A stretch of 64,000 nucleotides of DNA from Herbidospora sakaeratensis. Lineage in GTDB: Bacteria > Actinomycetota > Actinomycetes > Streptosporangiales > Streptosporangiaceae. A program made the position numbers and the translations under genes. The notes beneath the pieces were generated by a model. It had not been told where the DNA came from. It searched no databases and saw nothing but the letters and a program-made list of their open reading frames with translations. The first letter of the stretch is position 1. Each line of letters opens with the position of its first letter. Positions 35,470 through 43,674 of this stretch are shown one piece after another. Where the stretch lies: assembly GCF_001570525.1 (NCBI RefSeq), contig NZ_BBXC01000007.1, positions 1,124,679-1,188,678 of the forward strand, read 5' to 3'.

Positions 35470-35958
35470 ATGAGAATCCCCCCCGAGGTCGAGCCCGACA
35501 CCCGCGATCTGTTCCGCAGCGCCTTCCGCCGCCACGCGGCCGGAGTGGCGGTGGTCACCACGGCGGGGCCGGTCGGATTCACCGCCACCTCCCTGGCGTC
35601 CGTCTCGATGGAGCCGCCGCTGGTCACCTTCGGGATCGGGCTGGGGTCGTCGAGCTGGCCCGCCATCCGCGACCGGGACAGTTTCGTCGTCCACATCCTG
35701 AACGAGTCGCAGCGCGACCTGGCCGCGCTGTTCGCGCGCAGCGGCGCGAACCGCTTCGGCCCGGAGACGGGCTTCGACACCCTCGACACCGGCGAACCCG
35801 TGCTCCACGGCGTGGCGGCGTGGTTGCGGTGCGAGATCAGGGAACGGTTCGTGGCGGGGGACCACCGCCTGGTGGTCGGCCTGGTCACCGAGGGGGAGTC
35901 GATCCCCGGCCGGCGGCCGCTGCTCTACCACGACGGCACCTTCGGATCGTTCACCTAG
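35470..35958 (+). CDS. Flavin reductase-like (FMN-binding split-barrel) protein
   Basis: A 162-residue protein of the flavin reductase family (FRRHAAGVAVVTTAGPVGFTATSLASVSMEPPLVTFGIG, split over residues 18-56, then NESQRDLAALFA), usually the reductase partner of two-component flavin monooxygenases. ATG 35470 was chosen because AGAGGTGG precedes it and homologues start here. An in-frame GTG at 35401 with AGAGGA and a 5-base spacer, only ~20 bases past the predicted transcription start, would add 23 residues and cannot be excluded. The cupin gene follows after nine bases. No monooxygenase component is adjacent. Confidence 0.85.
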   Translation: MRIPPEVEPDTRDLFRSAFRRHAAGVAVVTTAGPVGFTATSLASVSMEPPLVTFGIGLGSSSWPAIRDRDSFVVHILNESQRDLAALFARSGANRFGPETGFDTLDTGEPVLHGVAAWLRCEIRERFVAGDHRLVVGLVTEGESIPGRRPLLYHDGTFGSFT

Positions 35959-35967
35959 GAGACCTGG

Positions 35968-36381
35968 TTGTCCTTCCACGAACCGCTGCACCACGTCGTG
36001 CCCGCCGCGCTGTCGGACGAGACGCCCCAGACGTCCGGCATGTACCGGCGGGCGGCCATCAGCGGGCCGAACGTCGGCTCGGCCCGGCTCTGGATGGGGC
36101 AGACCCACGTCGCCCCCTCGACGCGGTCGGCCGACCACCACCACGGCGACTCCGAGACCGCGATCTACGTGGTCAGCGGGCACCCGTCGTTCGTCTTCCT
36201 GGGCGACGACGGCGCGGAGCGGCGGATCGACACCTCGCCGGGCGACTACGTGTTCGTGCCGCCGTTCACCCCCCACCGGGAGGAGAACCCCTCGCCCGAC
36301 GAGGAGGCGGTGGTGGTGATCGCCCGGTCGTCGCAGGAGGCGATCGTGGTCAACCTCCCCTCCTTGGGATCTACTTTGTAA
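35968..36381 (+). CDS. Cupin-domain protein
   Basis: A 137-residue single-domain cupin. Motif 1 is HHHGDSETAIYVVSG (three His and a Glu as metal ligands) and motif 2 PGDYVFVPPFTPHREEN contributes the last His. The complete ligand set suggests Mn, Fe or Ni binding and possibly dioxygenase or isomerase activity. TTG start at 35968 with AGGAGA nine bases upstream. It is co-transcribed with the flavin reductase, which suggests an oxidative step on a small molecule, but the substrate is unknown. Confidence 0.82.
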   Translation: MSFHEPLHHVVPAALSDETPQTSGMYRRAAISGPNVGSARLWMGQTHVAPSTRSADHHHGDSETAIYVVSGHPSFVFLGDDGAERRIDTSPGDYVFVPPFTPHREENPSPDEEAVVVIARSSQEAIVVNLPSLGSTL

Positions 36382-36410
36382 AGGCACCGGGTCGGGGCTA
36401 GTCTGTCGCG

Positions 36411-37025
36411 GTGCCGTACAAGACCCTCGACGACGTGGTCGAACACGAGACGGAGGTGCGGCGGTCGCGGTTCGTCTGCGCCGTCGCGCCGGCCCCCTCG
36501 GAGCAGGCCGCCCGCGAGTTCATCACGGCCCGCCGCGCCCTCTACGCCGACGCCACCCACAACTGCACCGCCTACGTGATCGGCTCGGGAGCGCGCCGCT
36601 CCGACGACGACGGCGAACCCGGCGGCACGGCCGGCACCCCGATGCTCGACGTGCTGCTCAGGCGCGGCTACGCCGACGTGGTCACGGTGGTGACCCGCTT
36701 CTTCGGGGGCGTCCTGCTGGGCGCGGGCGGGCTCGTGCGCGCCTACGGCGGCGCGGTGGGGGAGACCCTCGACCGGGTGACCCCGGTGACGATGGTCGAG
36801 GCCCGCCTGGTGACCGTGTCGATCGACCACGCCCACGCGGGCCGGCTGGAGAACGACCTGCGCGGCCGCTACGACGTGCGCGGCGTCACCTACGGCTCGG
36901 AGGCCGCCTTCGACGTCGCGGTGGCCGACCCGGCCGGCTTCGCCGAGTGGCTGGCCACCGCGACGGCCGGCCGGGCCAGGGCCTCAGCGGGCGAGCCGCT
37001 GTTCGTCCGTGCGGAAGACGCCTGA
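36411..37025 (+). CDS. YigZ/IMPACT family protein
   Basis: A 204-residue protein with N-terminal UPF0029/Impact domain: RSRFVCAVAPAPSE, ATHNCTAYVIG, SDDDGEPGGTAGTPMLDVL and VTRFFGGVLLGAGGLVRAYGGA. The C-terminal DUF1949-like domain is EF-G-like. Bacterial YigZ is poorly understood; eukaryotic IMPACT modulates GCN2. GTG at 36411. The 3' 42 bases overlap the end of the convergent MFS gene, which is unusual. Confidence 0.88.
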   Translation: MPYKTLDDVVEHETEVRRSRFVCAVAPAPSEQAAREFITARRALYADATHNCTAYVIGSGARRSDDDGEPGGTAGTPMLDVLLRRGYADVVTVVTRFFGGVLLGAGGLVRAYGGAVGETLDRVTPVTMVEARLVTVSIDHAHAGRLENDLRGRYDVRGVTYGSEAAFDVAVADPAGFAEWLATATAGRARASAGEPLFVRAEDA

Positions 37026-38168
37026 GCACACCACCACGATGAGCCCGGCGACCGGGACCACCAGCAGGCCCGCCCGCAGGGAGCTGGCGTCGGCGATGAG
37101 GCCGACCAGCGGCGGCGTGCAGAGGAACCCGGCCCGCAGCAGCCACGACAGCAGGGTCAGCCCGGTGCCGGGGCGGAAGCCCGGCAGCTGGTCGGCGGTG
37201 TGCATGGCCCCCGGGATGAGGGTGGCGCTGCCGAACCCGGCCAGGCCGAACCCGGCGATGGTGCCGGGCACGCTCGGGAAGGCCAGCGCGAGCCCGAAGC
37301 CGGCCGCGATCAGCAGCCCGCCGACGCGGGCGACGGCCGCCTGGCCCCACCGGTCGACGAACCGGTCGCCCAGCGCGCGCCCGACGAACTGCGCGCCCAC
37401 CACGGCGACCAGGCCGAACGCCGCTATGCCGGGGGCCGCGCCGAGCGAACCCGACAGGTAGACAGCGGCCCACGTGCCGCCGGCGTCCTCGACGGTGGCG
37501 CCGCAGATCGCGATGACCGCCAGCAGCGCGAGCGCGCCGTAGGCGACCGACCTGACCGGTACGGCGGGCTTGCCGGGTTCGGCCGCCTCGACGGGCTCCT
37601 GCGGCTCGGGGCCGGGGAGCAGGAAGCGGTAGGCGACCAGGTTGACGATGACGAACGTCACCGCCGAGATGCTCAGGTGCAGCCCCAGCGACAGGTCGAG
37701 CGCCGCGGCGCCGCCGCCCATGAGGCCGCCCAGCACGGCGCCCAGGCTCCAGATGGCGTGGAAGGAGTTGATGATCGAGCGGCCGTAGAGCCGCTGCACG
37801 CGCAGGCCGTGGGTGTTCTGGGCGACGTCCACGACCGAGTCGAGCGCCCCGACGAGGAACAGCGCCCCGGCGAACAGCGCCCAGGTGGGCGCGAGCCCGG
37901 CGAGCAGCACGAGCCCGCTGGTGAGCACCATGCCGCCGACGGCGACGCGGGAGGAGCGGAGCCGCCGGATGAGGATGCCCGCGAGCAGCCCCGAGGCGAG
38001 CGAGCCGGCCGGCACGGCGGCGACGGCCAGCCCGAACTGGGCGTTGGACAGGTCGAGCGCGTCGATGATGGCGGGGTAGCGCGGCATCAGGTTGGCGAAG
38101 ATCGCGCCGTTGGTCAGGAACAGCAGGGCGACCGCGACCCGGGCACGGCGGTCGGCGGGGGAGATCAG
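36984..38168 (-). CDS. MFS transporter
   Basis: A 394-residue permease with about 12 hydrophobic segments and an A-type loop between helices 2 and 3 (GILIRRLRSSRVAVGG). It resembles FucP/YbjJ-like and drug-type MFS members; the substrate is unknown. No ATG, GTG or TTG occurs in frame before the first helix. The best start is a CTG at 38168 preceded by GGAGGG at eight bases, giving LISPADRRARVAVALLF. The first in-frame ATG (in LMPRYPA) would remove helix 1. It lies 26 bases downstream of menF on the same strand, so the two are probably co-transcribed. Confidence 0.8.
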   Translation of the reverse strand: MISPADRRARVAVALLFLTNGAIFANLMPRYPAIIDALDLSNAQFGLAVAAVPAGSLASGLLAGILIRRLRSSRVAVGGMVLTSGLVLLAGLAPTWALFAGALFLVGALDSVVDVAQNTHGLRVQRLYGRSIINSFHAIWSLGAVLGGLMGGGAAALDLSLGLHLSISAVTFVIVNLVAYRFLLPGPEPQEPVEAAEPGKPAVPVRSVAYGALALLAVIAICGATVEDAGGTWAAVYLSGSLGAAPGIAAFGLVAVVGAQFVGRALGDRFVDRWGQAAVARVGGLLIAAGFGLALAFPSVPGTIAGFGLAGFGSATLIPGAMHTADQLPGFRPGTGLTLLSWLLRAGFLCTPPLVGLIADASSLRAGLLVVPVAGLIVVVCSGVFRTDEQRLAR

Positions 38169-38194
38169 GGGTCGGCCCTCCAGGGGTGTGCGGG

Positions 38195-39412
38195 TCAGCC
38201 TTCGAGGGCGTACTGCATGGCGCGGAACTTCGACTGCGCCTCGGCCAGTTCGGCCGCGGGGTCGGACCCGCCCATGATGCCGCAACCTGCGAAAAGGCGG
38301 GCGCGCGGCCCGTCGAGCTGGGCGCAGCGCAGGGCGATGCCCCACTCGCCGTCGCCCCGGGCGTCGATCCAGCCGACCGGCCCGGCGTAGCCGCCCCGGT
38401 CCATCTGCTCCAGGCGGGGGATCAGCGCGACCGCCTCGTCGGTCGGGGTGCCGCCGACGGCGGCCGTGGGGTGGAGCGCGGCCACCACGTCGAGCACCGA
38501 CGCGCCGTCGCCGAGTCTGCCGGTGACCCGGCTGGCGAGGTGCTGCACGTTGGGCAGCGAGAGCAGTTCGGGTTCGGCCGGCACGTCGAGCTCCGCGCAC
38601 AGCGGCTTGAGCGCGGCCTCGACCGAGGCGACCGCGCAGGTGTGCTCGTAGCGGTCTTTCGGCGAGTCGAACAGCGTGGCCGGGTCGGCGCCGCTGGGGA
38701 TGGTGCCGGCGAGAACGAGCGACTCGATGGCCCGCCCGGTGTGCCGCACCAGCAGCTCGGGCGTGGCCCCGATGAGCCCGCCGACCGAGAAGGTGTAGCA
38801 CTCGGGGTAGCGCGCGGCGAGCCGGGCCAGCGGCACGCGCGGGTCGATGTCGGCCTCGGCGGTGGCGATCAGGTCGCGGGCCAGCACGACCTTCTCCAGC
38901 CCGCCGGAGGTGATGCGGTCGACGGCCGAGGCGACGGCGTGCTCCCAGCCGGGCGCGGTCAGCGCGCCGTCGGAGTAGCGGATGCGCCCCGGCGGGACGG
39001 CGGGCGTGACCAGCCCGAGGTTCTCTTCGCCCACCGTGGTCAGCCAGGCCTGCCCGTCGCGCCGGGCCACCACGACCTTGGGCACGACCAGCACCGACCC
39101 CGCCGAGGCGGGGTCGAAGGTGAAGCTGCCGAAGGCGACGGGCCCGGAACCGGGACGCCCGACGCGGTCGTCGACGTCGGCGTGCCTGAACGCGTCGGCC
39201 AGCCAGTCGCGGGCCCACGCGAACCGGCCGGGCCCCGGCGGCAGGGTCACCCGCAGCGCCTCGCCCCAGCCCACCAGGCCGTCGCCGTGGTGCACCCACG
39301 AGAAGGCGGCCGGGCCGGGAAGCAGGGAGATGAGGTCGCCGGGGTCGCGAACCGGGACCGTGCGGGCCAGGAGCGGGGGATGAAGTCCGGGGGCGACGCT
39401 CACCTCACCCAC
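38195..39412 (-). CDS. menF: Isochorismate synthase
   Basis: A ~405-residue chorismate-binding enzyme. The C-terminal catalytic domain has GGLEKVVLARDL (catalytic Lys), FSVGGLIGATPELLVR, LAGTIPSG, SPKDRYEH, HPTAAVGGTPTDEA and GPVGWIDARGDGEW, with the Mg-binding Glu in the last block. It converts chorismate to isochorismate, the first step of the MenF-MenD-MenC-MenE route encoded in this window. It could alternatively feed a salicylate/DHB siderophore, but no such genes are near. GTG 39412 was chosen; GTG 39403 and ATG 39472 are alternatives. Confidence 0.88.
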   Translation of the reverse strand: MGEVSVAPGLHPPLLARTVPVRDPGDLISLLPGPAAFSWVHHGDGLVGWGEALRVTLPPGPGRFAWARDWLADAFRHADVDDRVGRPGSGPVAFGSFTFDPASAGSVLVVPKVVVARRDGQAWLTTVGEENLGLVTPAVPPGRIRYSDGALTAPGWEHAVASAVDRITSGGLEKVVLARDLIATAEADIDPRVPLARLAARYPECYTFSVGGLIGATPELLVRHTGRAIESLVLAGTIPSGADPATLFDSPKDRYEHTCAVASVEAALKPLCAELDVPAEPELLSLPNVQHLASRVTGRLGDGASVLDVVAALHPTAAVGGTPTDEAVALIPRLEQMDRGGYAGPVGWIDARGDGEWGIALRCAQLDGPRARLFAGCGIMGGSDPAAELAEAQSKFRAMQYALEG

Positions 39413-39568
39413 TTTACGCAGAAACTGAACGTGTTCGACATCGGGTCCCTTTCGTCGGTACGCCGGTGTCAAGACCCGATAGCAGCTTGGTCATGGAAGA
39501 GACGCCTGCCGCCTCGGTAATAGAGCCTTGGCGTTCGTGATCTCTACCTTTGGCTCCCGGAGGTGTCC

Positions 39569-40378
39569 ATGATCAAGAAGATCACGCCGGTGGCCGCGGC
39601 ACTCGCGCTGCTCCTGTGGCCTGGAACGGTCCAGGCGTCCACTCAGCCCACGACGATCGCGGCGCTCGGCGACTCGATCACCGCGGGCTTCAACGCCTGC
39701 GGCTGGTACGTCGCCTGCACGTCGCGCTCGTGGGCGGCCGGCGACCACAAAGACGTCAACAGCCACTACCTGCGCCTGCTGGCCGACGGCGTCGACGTCA
39801 AGGGCCGCAACCGCAACTTCGCCTACAACGGCGCGACCAGCGACGACCTGATGGAGCAGATGGACGAGGCCATCAAGGCCAAGGCGACCTACGTGACGAT
39901 CCTCGTCGGCGCCCAGGACGCGTGCCGGCGGACCGAGAGCCAGATGACCCCGGTGGCGACCTACCGGGAACGGGTCGACGCGGCGCTGGCCAAACTGGCC
40001 CCGACGGGCGCGCAGGTGCGCATCATCAGCATCCCCGACCTGAAGCGCCTGTGGCGGGTGGCCAAGGACAACCCCGTCGCGCGGGCGTTCTGGGGCATCG
40101 CGCGCATCTGCCAGACGATGCTGGCCAACCCGACCTCGACCGCCCAGAAGGACGAGGACCGGCGCGACCGGGTGCAGGCGCGGGTGCTGGCGTACAACAA
40201 CGAGATGGCCAAGGCGTGCGCCGCCTACGGGCCGCTGTGCCGCCACGACAACGGCGAGGTGTTCCGCTACCAGTTCCCGGTCTCGATGGTGAGCAAGTGG
40301 GACTTCTTCCACCCGAACGCCGAGGGGCAGAAGACGATCGCCCGCCTGTCGTTCCAGCGCGTCGAATCGCCTGTCTAG
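39569..40378 (+). CDS. Secreted SGNH/GDSL-family hydrolase with GxQ in block III
   Basis: A 269-residue protein with signal peptide (MIKKITPVAAALALLLWPGTVQAS, cleavage after VQA). Block I is ALGDSITAG (Ser ~39), block II NGATSDD, block V DFFHPNAEG with the Asp-His pair. In block III the usual GxND Asn, an oxyanion-hole ligand, is Gln (LVGAQDACR). Conserved Cys pairs fit an extracellular lipase/esterase of the actinomycete SGNH group. GGAGG lies five bases before ATG 39569. It is divergent from menF. Confidence 0.85.
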   Translation: MIKKITPVAAALALLLWPGTVQASTQPTTIAALGDSITAGFNACGWYVACTSRSWAAGDHKDVNSHYLRLLADGVDVKGRNRNFAYNGATSDDLMEQMDEAIKAKATYVTILVGAQDACRRTESQMTPVATYRERVDAALAKLAPTGAQVRIISIPDLKRLWRVAKDNPVARAFWGIARICQTMLANPTSTAQKDEDRRDRVQARVLAYNNEMAKACAAYGPLCRHDNGEVFRYQFPVSMVSKWDFFHPNAEGQKTIARLSFQRVESPV

Positions 40379-40464
40379 AGTTTGTCGGATCCGGGCGGGG
40401 CTCTTCGTCGTAAGGGTGAGGGGCCGCCCGCCAGGGGCGCCCGCCACCGCAGGAGATGATCCGC

Positions 40465-40788
40465 ATGCAGTACCTCGTTTCCGTGATCTTCGAGGAAGAC
40501 GGCCGGGCCACCCCCGAGGAGGAGGCCGCGATCGACGTCTTCAACGACCGGCTGGTCGCCGAGGGCCACTGGGTCTTCGCCGGCGGCCTCGGCGCCCCCA
40601 CGACGGCCACCGTGATCGACAACCGGGGCGGCGAGACGCTGTTCACCGACGGGCCCTTCGTGGAGTCCAAGGAGTTCCTCGCCGGGTTCTGGATCATCGA
40701 GGCGGCCGACCTCGACGTCGCGCTCGGGCTCGCCGCCGAGGGCTCCCGGGCCTGCAACCGCAAGGTCGAGGTCCGGCCGTTCCTGTGA
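40465..40788 (+). CDS. DGPF/YciI-like protein paired with ECF42 sigma factor (copy 1)
   Basis: A 107-residue YciI-fold protein (MQYLVSVIFEEDG, LFTDGPFVESKEFLAGFWIIE) with the DGPF motif that names the family. DGPF proteins are almost always encoded next to ECF42-type sigma factors and probably modulate them, although no anti-sigma mechanism is shown. ATG 40465 follows GCAGGAG by nine bases; the ATG at 40456 abuts the ribosome-binding site and was rejected. Its stop overlaps the sigma start (GTGA, 40785). Confidence 0.88.
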   Translation: MQYLVSVIFEEDGRATPEEEAAIDVFNDRLVAEGHWVFAGGLGAPTTATVIDNRGGETLFTDGPFVESKEFLAGFWIIEAADLDVALGLAAEGSRACNRKVEVRPFL

Positions 40789-42020
40789 GCGGCGCCGGCG
40801 TCCACGACGCGATCACCCGGGCCCACCACGACGAGTGGGCGCGGGTGGTCGCCGCCCTGACCCGGCGCTTCGGCGACCTCGACGTCGCCGAGGAGGCGGC
40901 GGCCGAGGCGTTCGCCGCCGCCGTCGAGCGGTGGCCCGCCGACGGCGTGCCGGCCAACCCCGGGGCCTGGCTGACCCTGACCGCCGGCCGCCGGGCGATC
41001 GACCGCGTCCGCCGCGAGGGCAAACGCGACGACCGGCACCGGGAGGCCCTGATGAGGTACGACGACGACCCGCCCGAGCCCCTCGGCGCGGTCGGCGACG
41101 AACGGCTGCGGCTGATCTTCACCTGCTGCCACCCGGCGCTGGCGATGGAGACCCGGGTGGCGCTGACGCTGCGCATGGTCGCCGGGCTGACCGTGGCCGA
41201 GATCGCCCGCGCCTTCCTGGTGCGGGAGACCGCGATGGAGCGGCGGATCACCCGCGCCAAGGCCAAGATCAAGGACGCCCGCGTGCCCTACCGGGTGCCG
41301 TCGGCGGCCGACCTGCCCGTCCGCGTCTCGGGGGTGCTCGCCGTCCTCTACCTCGTCTTCAACGAGGGGTATCTCGCGACCGGTCCCGGCGCCGACCCGA
41401 TCCGGCCGGGCCTGACCGCCGAGGCGATCCGGCTCACCCGCCTGGTCCGCGCCCTGCTGCCCGACGACGGCGAGGTGGCGGGGCTGCTGGCGCTGATGCT
41501 GCTCATCGAGGCGCGCCGCGCCGCCCGGGTCTCCCGGACCGGCGAGCTGGTCACCCTCGACGAACAGGATCGCGGGGCCTGGGACGCCGGGCTGGTCGCC
41601 GAGGGCCACCGGCTGGTGCGCGAGCGGCTGGCCGCCGGGGTGGCGCCGGGCCGCTACCAGATCCTCGCGGCGATCAACGCGGTGCACACCTCCGCCCGCG
41701 ACGTGCGCGACACCGACTGGTCGCAGGTGGTCGCCCTCTACGACCGGCTCGTGCGGCTCGACCGCTCGCCCGTCGTGGCGCTCAACCGGGCGGTCGCGGT
41801 CGCCGAGCTCGACGGGCCCGACGTGGCGCTGGCGGCCGTCGAACGGCTCGGCGGGGACCTGTCCGGTTACCACGCCTTCCACGCGACCCGGGCCGACCTG
41901 CTGCGGCGGCTCGGCCGGAGCGCGGAGTCGCGGGCGGCGTACGCCGCGGCGATCGAGCTGGCGGGCAACTCCGCGGAGGTCGCGGCGCTGACGCGCCGCC
42001 GCGACCGGCTGGCGGGTTAG
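40785..42020 (+). CDS. ECF42-type RNA polymerase sigma factor with C-terminal TPR-like extension (copy 1)
   Basis: A 411-residue ECF sigma factor. Region 2 spans ~10-75 (WARVVAALTRRFGDLDVAEEAAAEAFAAAVERW split) and region 4 ~115-165 (CCHPALAMETRVALTLRMVAGLTVAEIARAFLV). A ~230-residue C-terminal extension carries the ECF42 signature LYLVFNEGYLAT and helical repeats (VVALNRAVAVAELDGPDVALAAVE). The extension is needed for activity in studied ECF42 factors. Translationally coupled to the DGPF gene. Targets are unknown; ECF42 factors often recognise TGTCGA-type -35 sites. It tail-overlaps the response regulator gene by four bases (TTAG). Confidence 0.9.
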   Translation: MSGAGVHDAITRAHHDEWARVVAALTRRFGDLDVAEEAAAEAFAAAVERWPADGVPANPGAWLTLTAGRRAIDRVRREGKRDDRHREALMRYDDDPPEPLGAVGDERLRLIFTCCHPALAMETRVALTLRMVAGLTVAEIARAFLVRETAMERRITRAKAKIKDARVPYRVPSAADLPVRVSGVLAVLYLVFNEGYLATGPGADPIRPGLTAEAIRLTRLVRALLPDDGEVAGLLALMLLIEARRAARVSRTGELVTLDEQDRGAWDAGLVAEGHRLVRERLAAGVAPGRYQILAAINAVHTSARDVRDTDWSQVVALYDRLVRLDRSPVVALNRAVAVAELDGPDVALAAVERLGGDLSGYHAFHATRADLLRRLGRSAESRAAYAAAIELAGNSAEVAALTRRRDRLAG

Positions 42021-42622
42021 AGCCAGCCGTTGTGGCGGGCCACCCCCGCCGCCTCCACCCGGTTGCGGGTGCCGGTCTTGCCGATGGCCGACGACAGGTA
42101 GTTGCGGACCGTGCTCTCCGACAGGTGGAGCCGGGCGGCGAGGTCGGCGATGGTGGCGCCGTCGCCCGCGATGGCCAGGATCTCGCGTTCGCGGTCGGTC
42201 AGCGGGCTCGGCCCGGCCGACAACGCGGCGGCGGCCAGCACGGGGTCGACGACGCGTTCGCCGCGCAGCACCCGGCGTACGGCGTCGGCGAGCTCCTCGA
42301 CCGGGCCGTCCTTGACGAGGAAGCCGCGCGCCCCGGCGTCCATGGCCCGGCGCAGGTAGCCGGGGCGGCCGAACGTGGTGAGGATCAGCACCCGGCAGCC
42401 GGGCAGCCGGTCGCGCAGGTCGGCGGCGGCCTCCAGGCCGCCCCGGCCGGGCATCTCGATGTCGAGCAGGGCGACGTCGGGCCGCGTCTCCAGGGCGGCG
42501 GGCACGACCTCGGTGCCGTCGCCGACCTGGGCGACGACCTCGATGTCGGGTTCGAGGCCGAGCAGCAGGGCCAGGGCGCCGCGCATCATGCCCTGGTCTT
42601 CGGCCAGCAGCACACGGATCAT
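42017..42622 (-). CDS. NarL/DesR-type response regulator of the ABC-transporter operon
   Basis: A 201-residue regulator. The receiver domain has the acidic residues at E8-D9, phosphoacceptor Asp in ALLDIEMPG (~D54), LTTF and FLVKDG. The C-terminal LuxR helix-turn-helix is LTDREREILAIAGDGATIADLAARLHLSESTVRNYLSSAIGKTG split near residues 145-190. E8 replaces the more common first Asp but is well tolerated. It is the last gene of a four-gene operon (ABC ATPase, permease, histidine kinase, regulator); its ATG overlaps the kinase stop by one base (TGATG). Confidence 0.9.
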   Translation of the reverse strand: MIRVLLAEDQGMMRGALALLLGLEPDIEVVAQVGDGTEVVPAALETRPDVALLDIEMPGRGGLEAAADLRDRLPGCRVLILTTFGRPGYLRRAMDAGARGFLVKDGPVEELADAVRRVLRGERVVDPVLAAAALSAGPSPLTDREREILAIAGDGATIADLAARLHLSESTVRNYLSSAIGKTGTRNRVEAAGVARHNGWL

Positions 42623-43674
42623 CAGGGGGTGGCTCCTTCCGGGACGCCGACGGTCAGCCGGAACCCCCCGGCGGGGGCGTTCCCGGCGGCGAACCGGCCA
42701 CCCGCCGCCTCGACGCGTTCGCGCAGGCCGCCGAGCCCGTTGCCGGAGGCGGTCCCGCTGATCCCCGTGCCGATCCCGGCGCCGTCGTCGGCGATGGTCA
42801 GCTCCGCGCCGTCGCCGACGACGAGCGTGATGGCGCAGGTGCGGGCGGTGCTGTGGCGGATCACGTTGGTGACGCCCTCGCGCACCGCCCAGCCGAGCAG
42901 GGCGTCGGTCTCGGGCGGGAGCGGCCTCTCGGGGTCGCGCAGGGTCAGCTCGATGCCGGCCGCGGTCAGCGCGTCGCGGGCCGAGGCGAGCTCGGCCGCC
43001 AGCCCCCGGCCCCGGTAGCCGGTGACGGCGGCCCTGACCTGGGTGAGGGCCTGGCGGCCGATCTCCTCGATGTCGGCGGCCTGCCGGGCGGCGGCCGCGC
43101 CGTCGCTCGGAGCCAGCCGCCGGACCACCTCGGCCTTCACGACCATGACCGACAGGGTGTGGCCGAGCAGGTCGTGCAGGTCGCGGGAGAACCGCAGGCG
43201 CTCCTCCGAGACGGCCACCCGGGCGAGCTCCTTCCGGGTGGCCTGGAGCTCGGCGATGGTGTCCCACAGCTGGACGATGATCCACGGCACCAGCCCGGCG
43301 ACGAACACCCCCCACCCGGAGAAGGCGACGTTCAGCCCGCCGACGTCGGTCCTGATCGCGGCCAGGATCGCGACGGCGGTGAGCGGCAGCAGCAGCGCCA
43401 CCCCGGGCCAGCGGCGCACGATGGCGCCGGTGAGGACCGCGCTCATGGTGAGGGTGAAGGTCCAGGAGCCGCCGAAGGCCAGGGCGGCGGCCGCGCTCGC
43501 GACGCCGAGCAGGGCCAGGGTGAGGTGCGACTGGCGGCGGGCGGTCCAGAGGTAGAGGGCGAGGATCGCGACCACGGCCGCCCAGCGCGGGACCGAGGGC
43601 CGGACGACCGTTTCGAGGATGGGGAAGGCCATGAGGAGGGCCCAGAAGGCGAACCCTCCCTGACGGGGTGTCAT
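42622..43674 (-). CDS. DesK/LiaS-type sensor histidine kinase
   Basis: A 350-residue kinase. About five or six hydrophobic segments occupy the first ~140 residues, with almost no extracellular loop. HisKA_3 has RLRFSRDLHDLLGHTLSVMVVKAEVV (phosphoacceptor His ~164), and HATPase_c has VREGVTNVIRHS and SGNGLGGLRERVEAAGG. This topology senses membrane state or transporter-derived signals and, with the adjacent ABC transporter, resembles Bce/Lia-like or DesKR stress modules. ATG 43674 overlaps the permease stop (43671). Confidence 0.9.
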   Translation of the reverse strand: MTPRQGGFAFWALLMAFPILETVVRPSVPRWAAVVAILALYLWTARRQSHLTLALLGVASAAAALAFGGSWTFTLTMSAVLTGAIVRRWPGVALLLPLTAVAILAAIRTDVGGLNVAFSGWGVFVAGLVPWIIVQLWDTIAELQATRKELARVAVSEERLRFSRDLHDLLGHTLSVMVVKAEVVRRLAPSDGAAAARQAADIEEIGRQALTQVRAAVTGYRGRGLAAELASARDALTAAGIELTLRDPERPLPPETDALLGWAVREGVTNVIRHSTARTCAITLVVGDGAELTIADDGAGIGTGISGTASGNGLGGLRERVEAAGGRFAAGNAPAGGFRLTVGVPEGATP

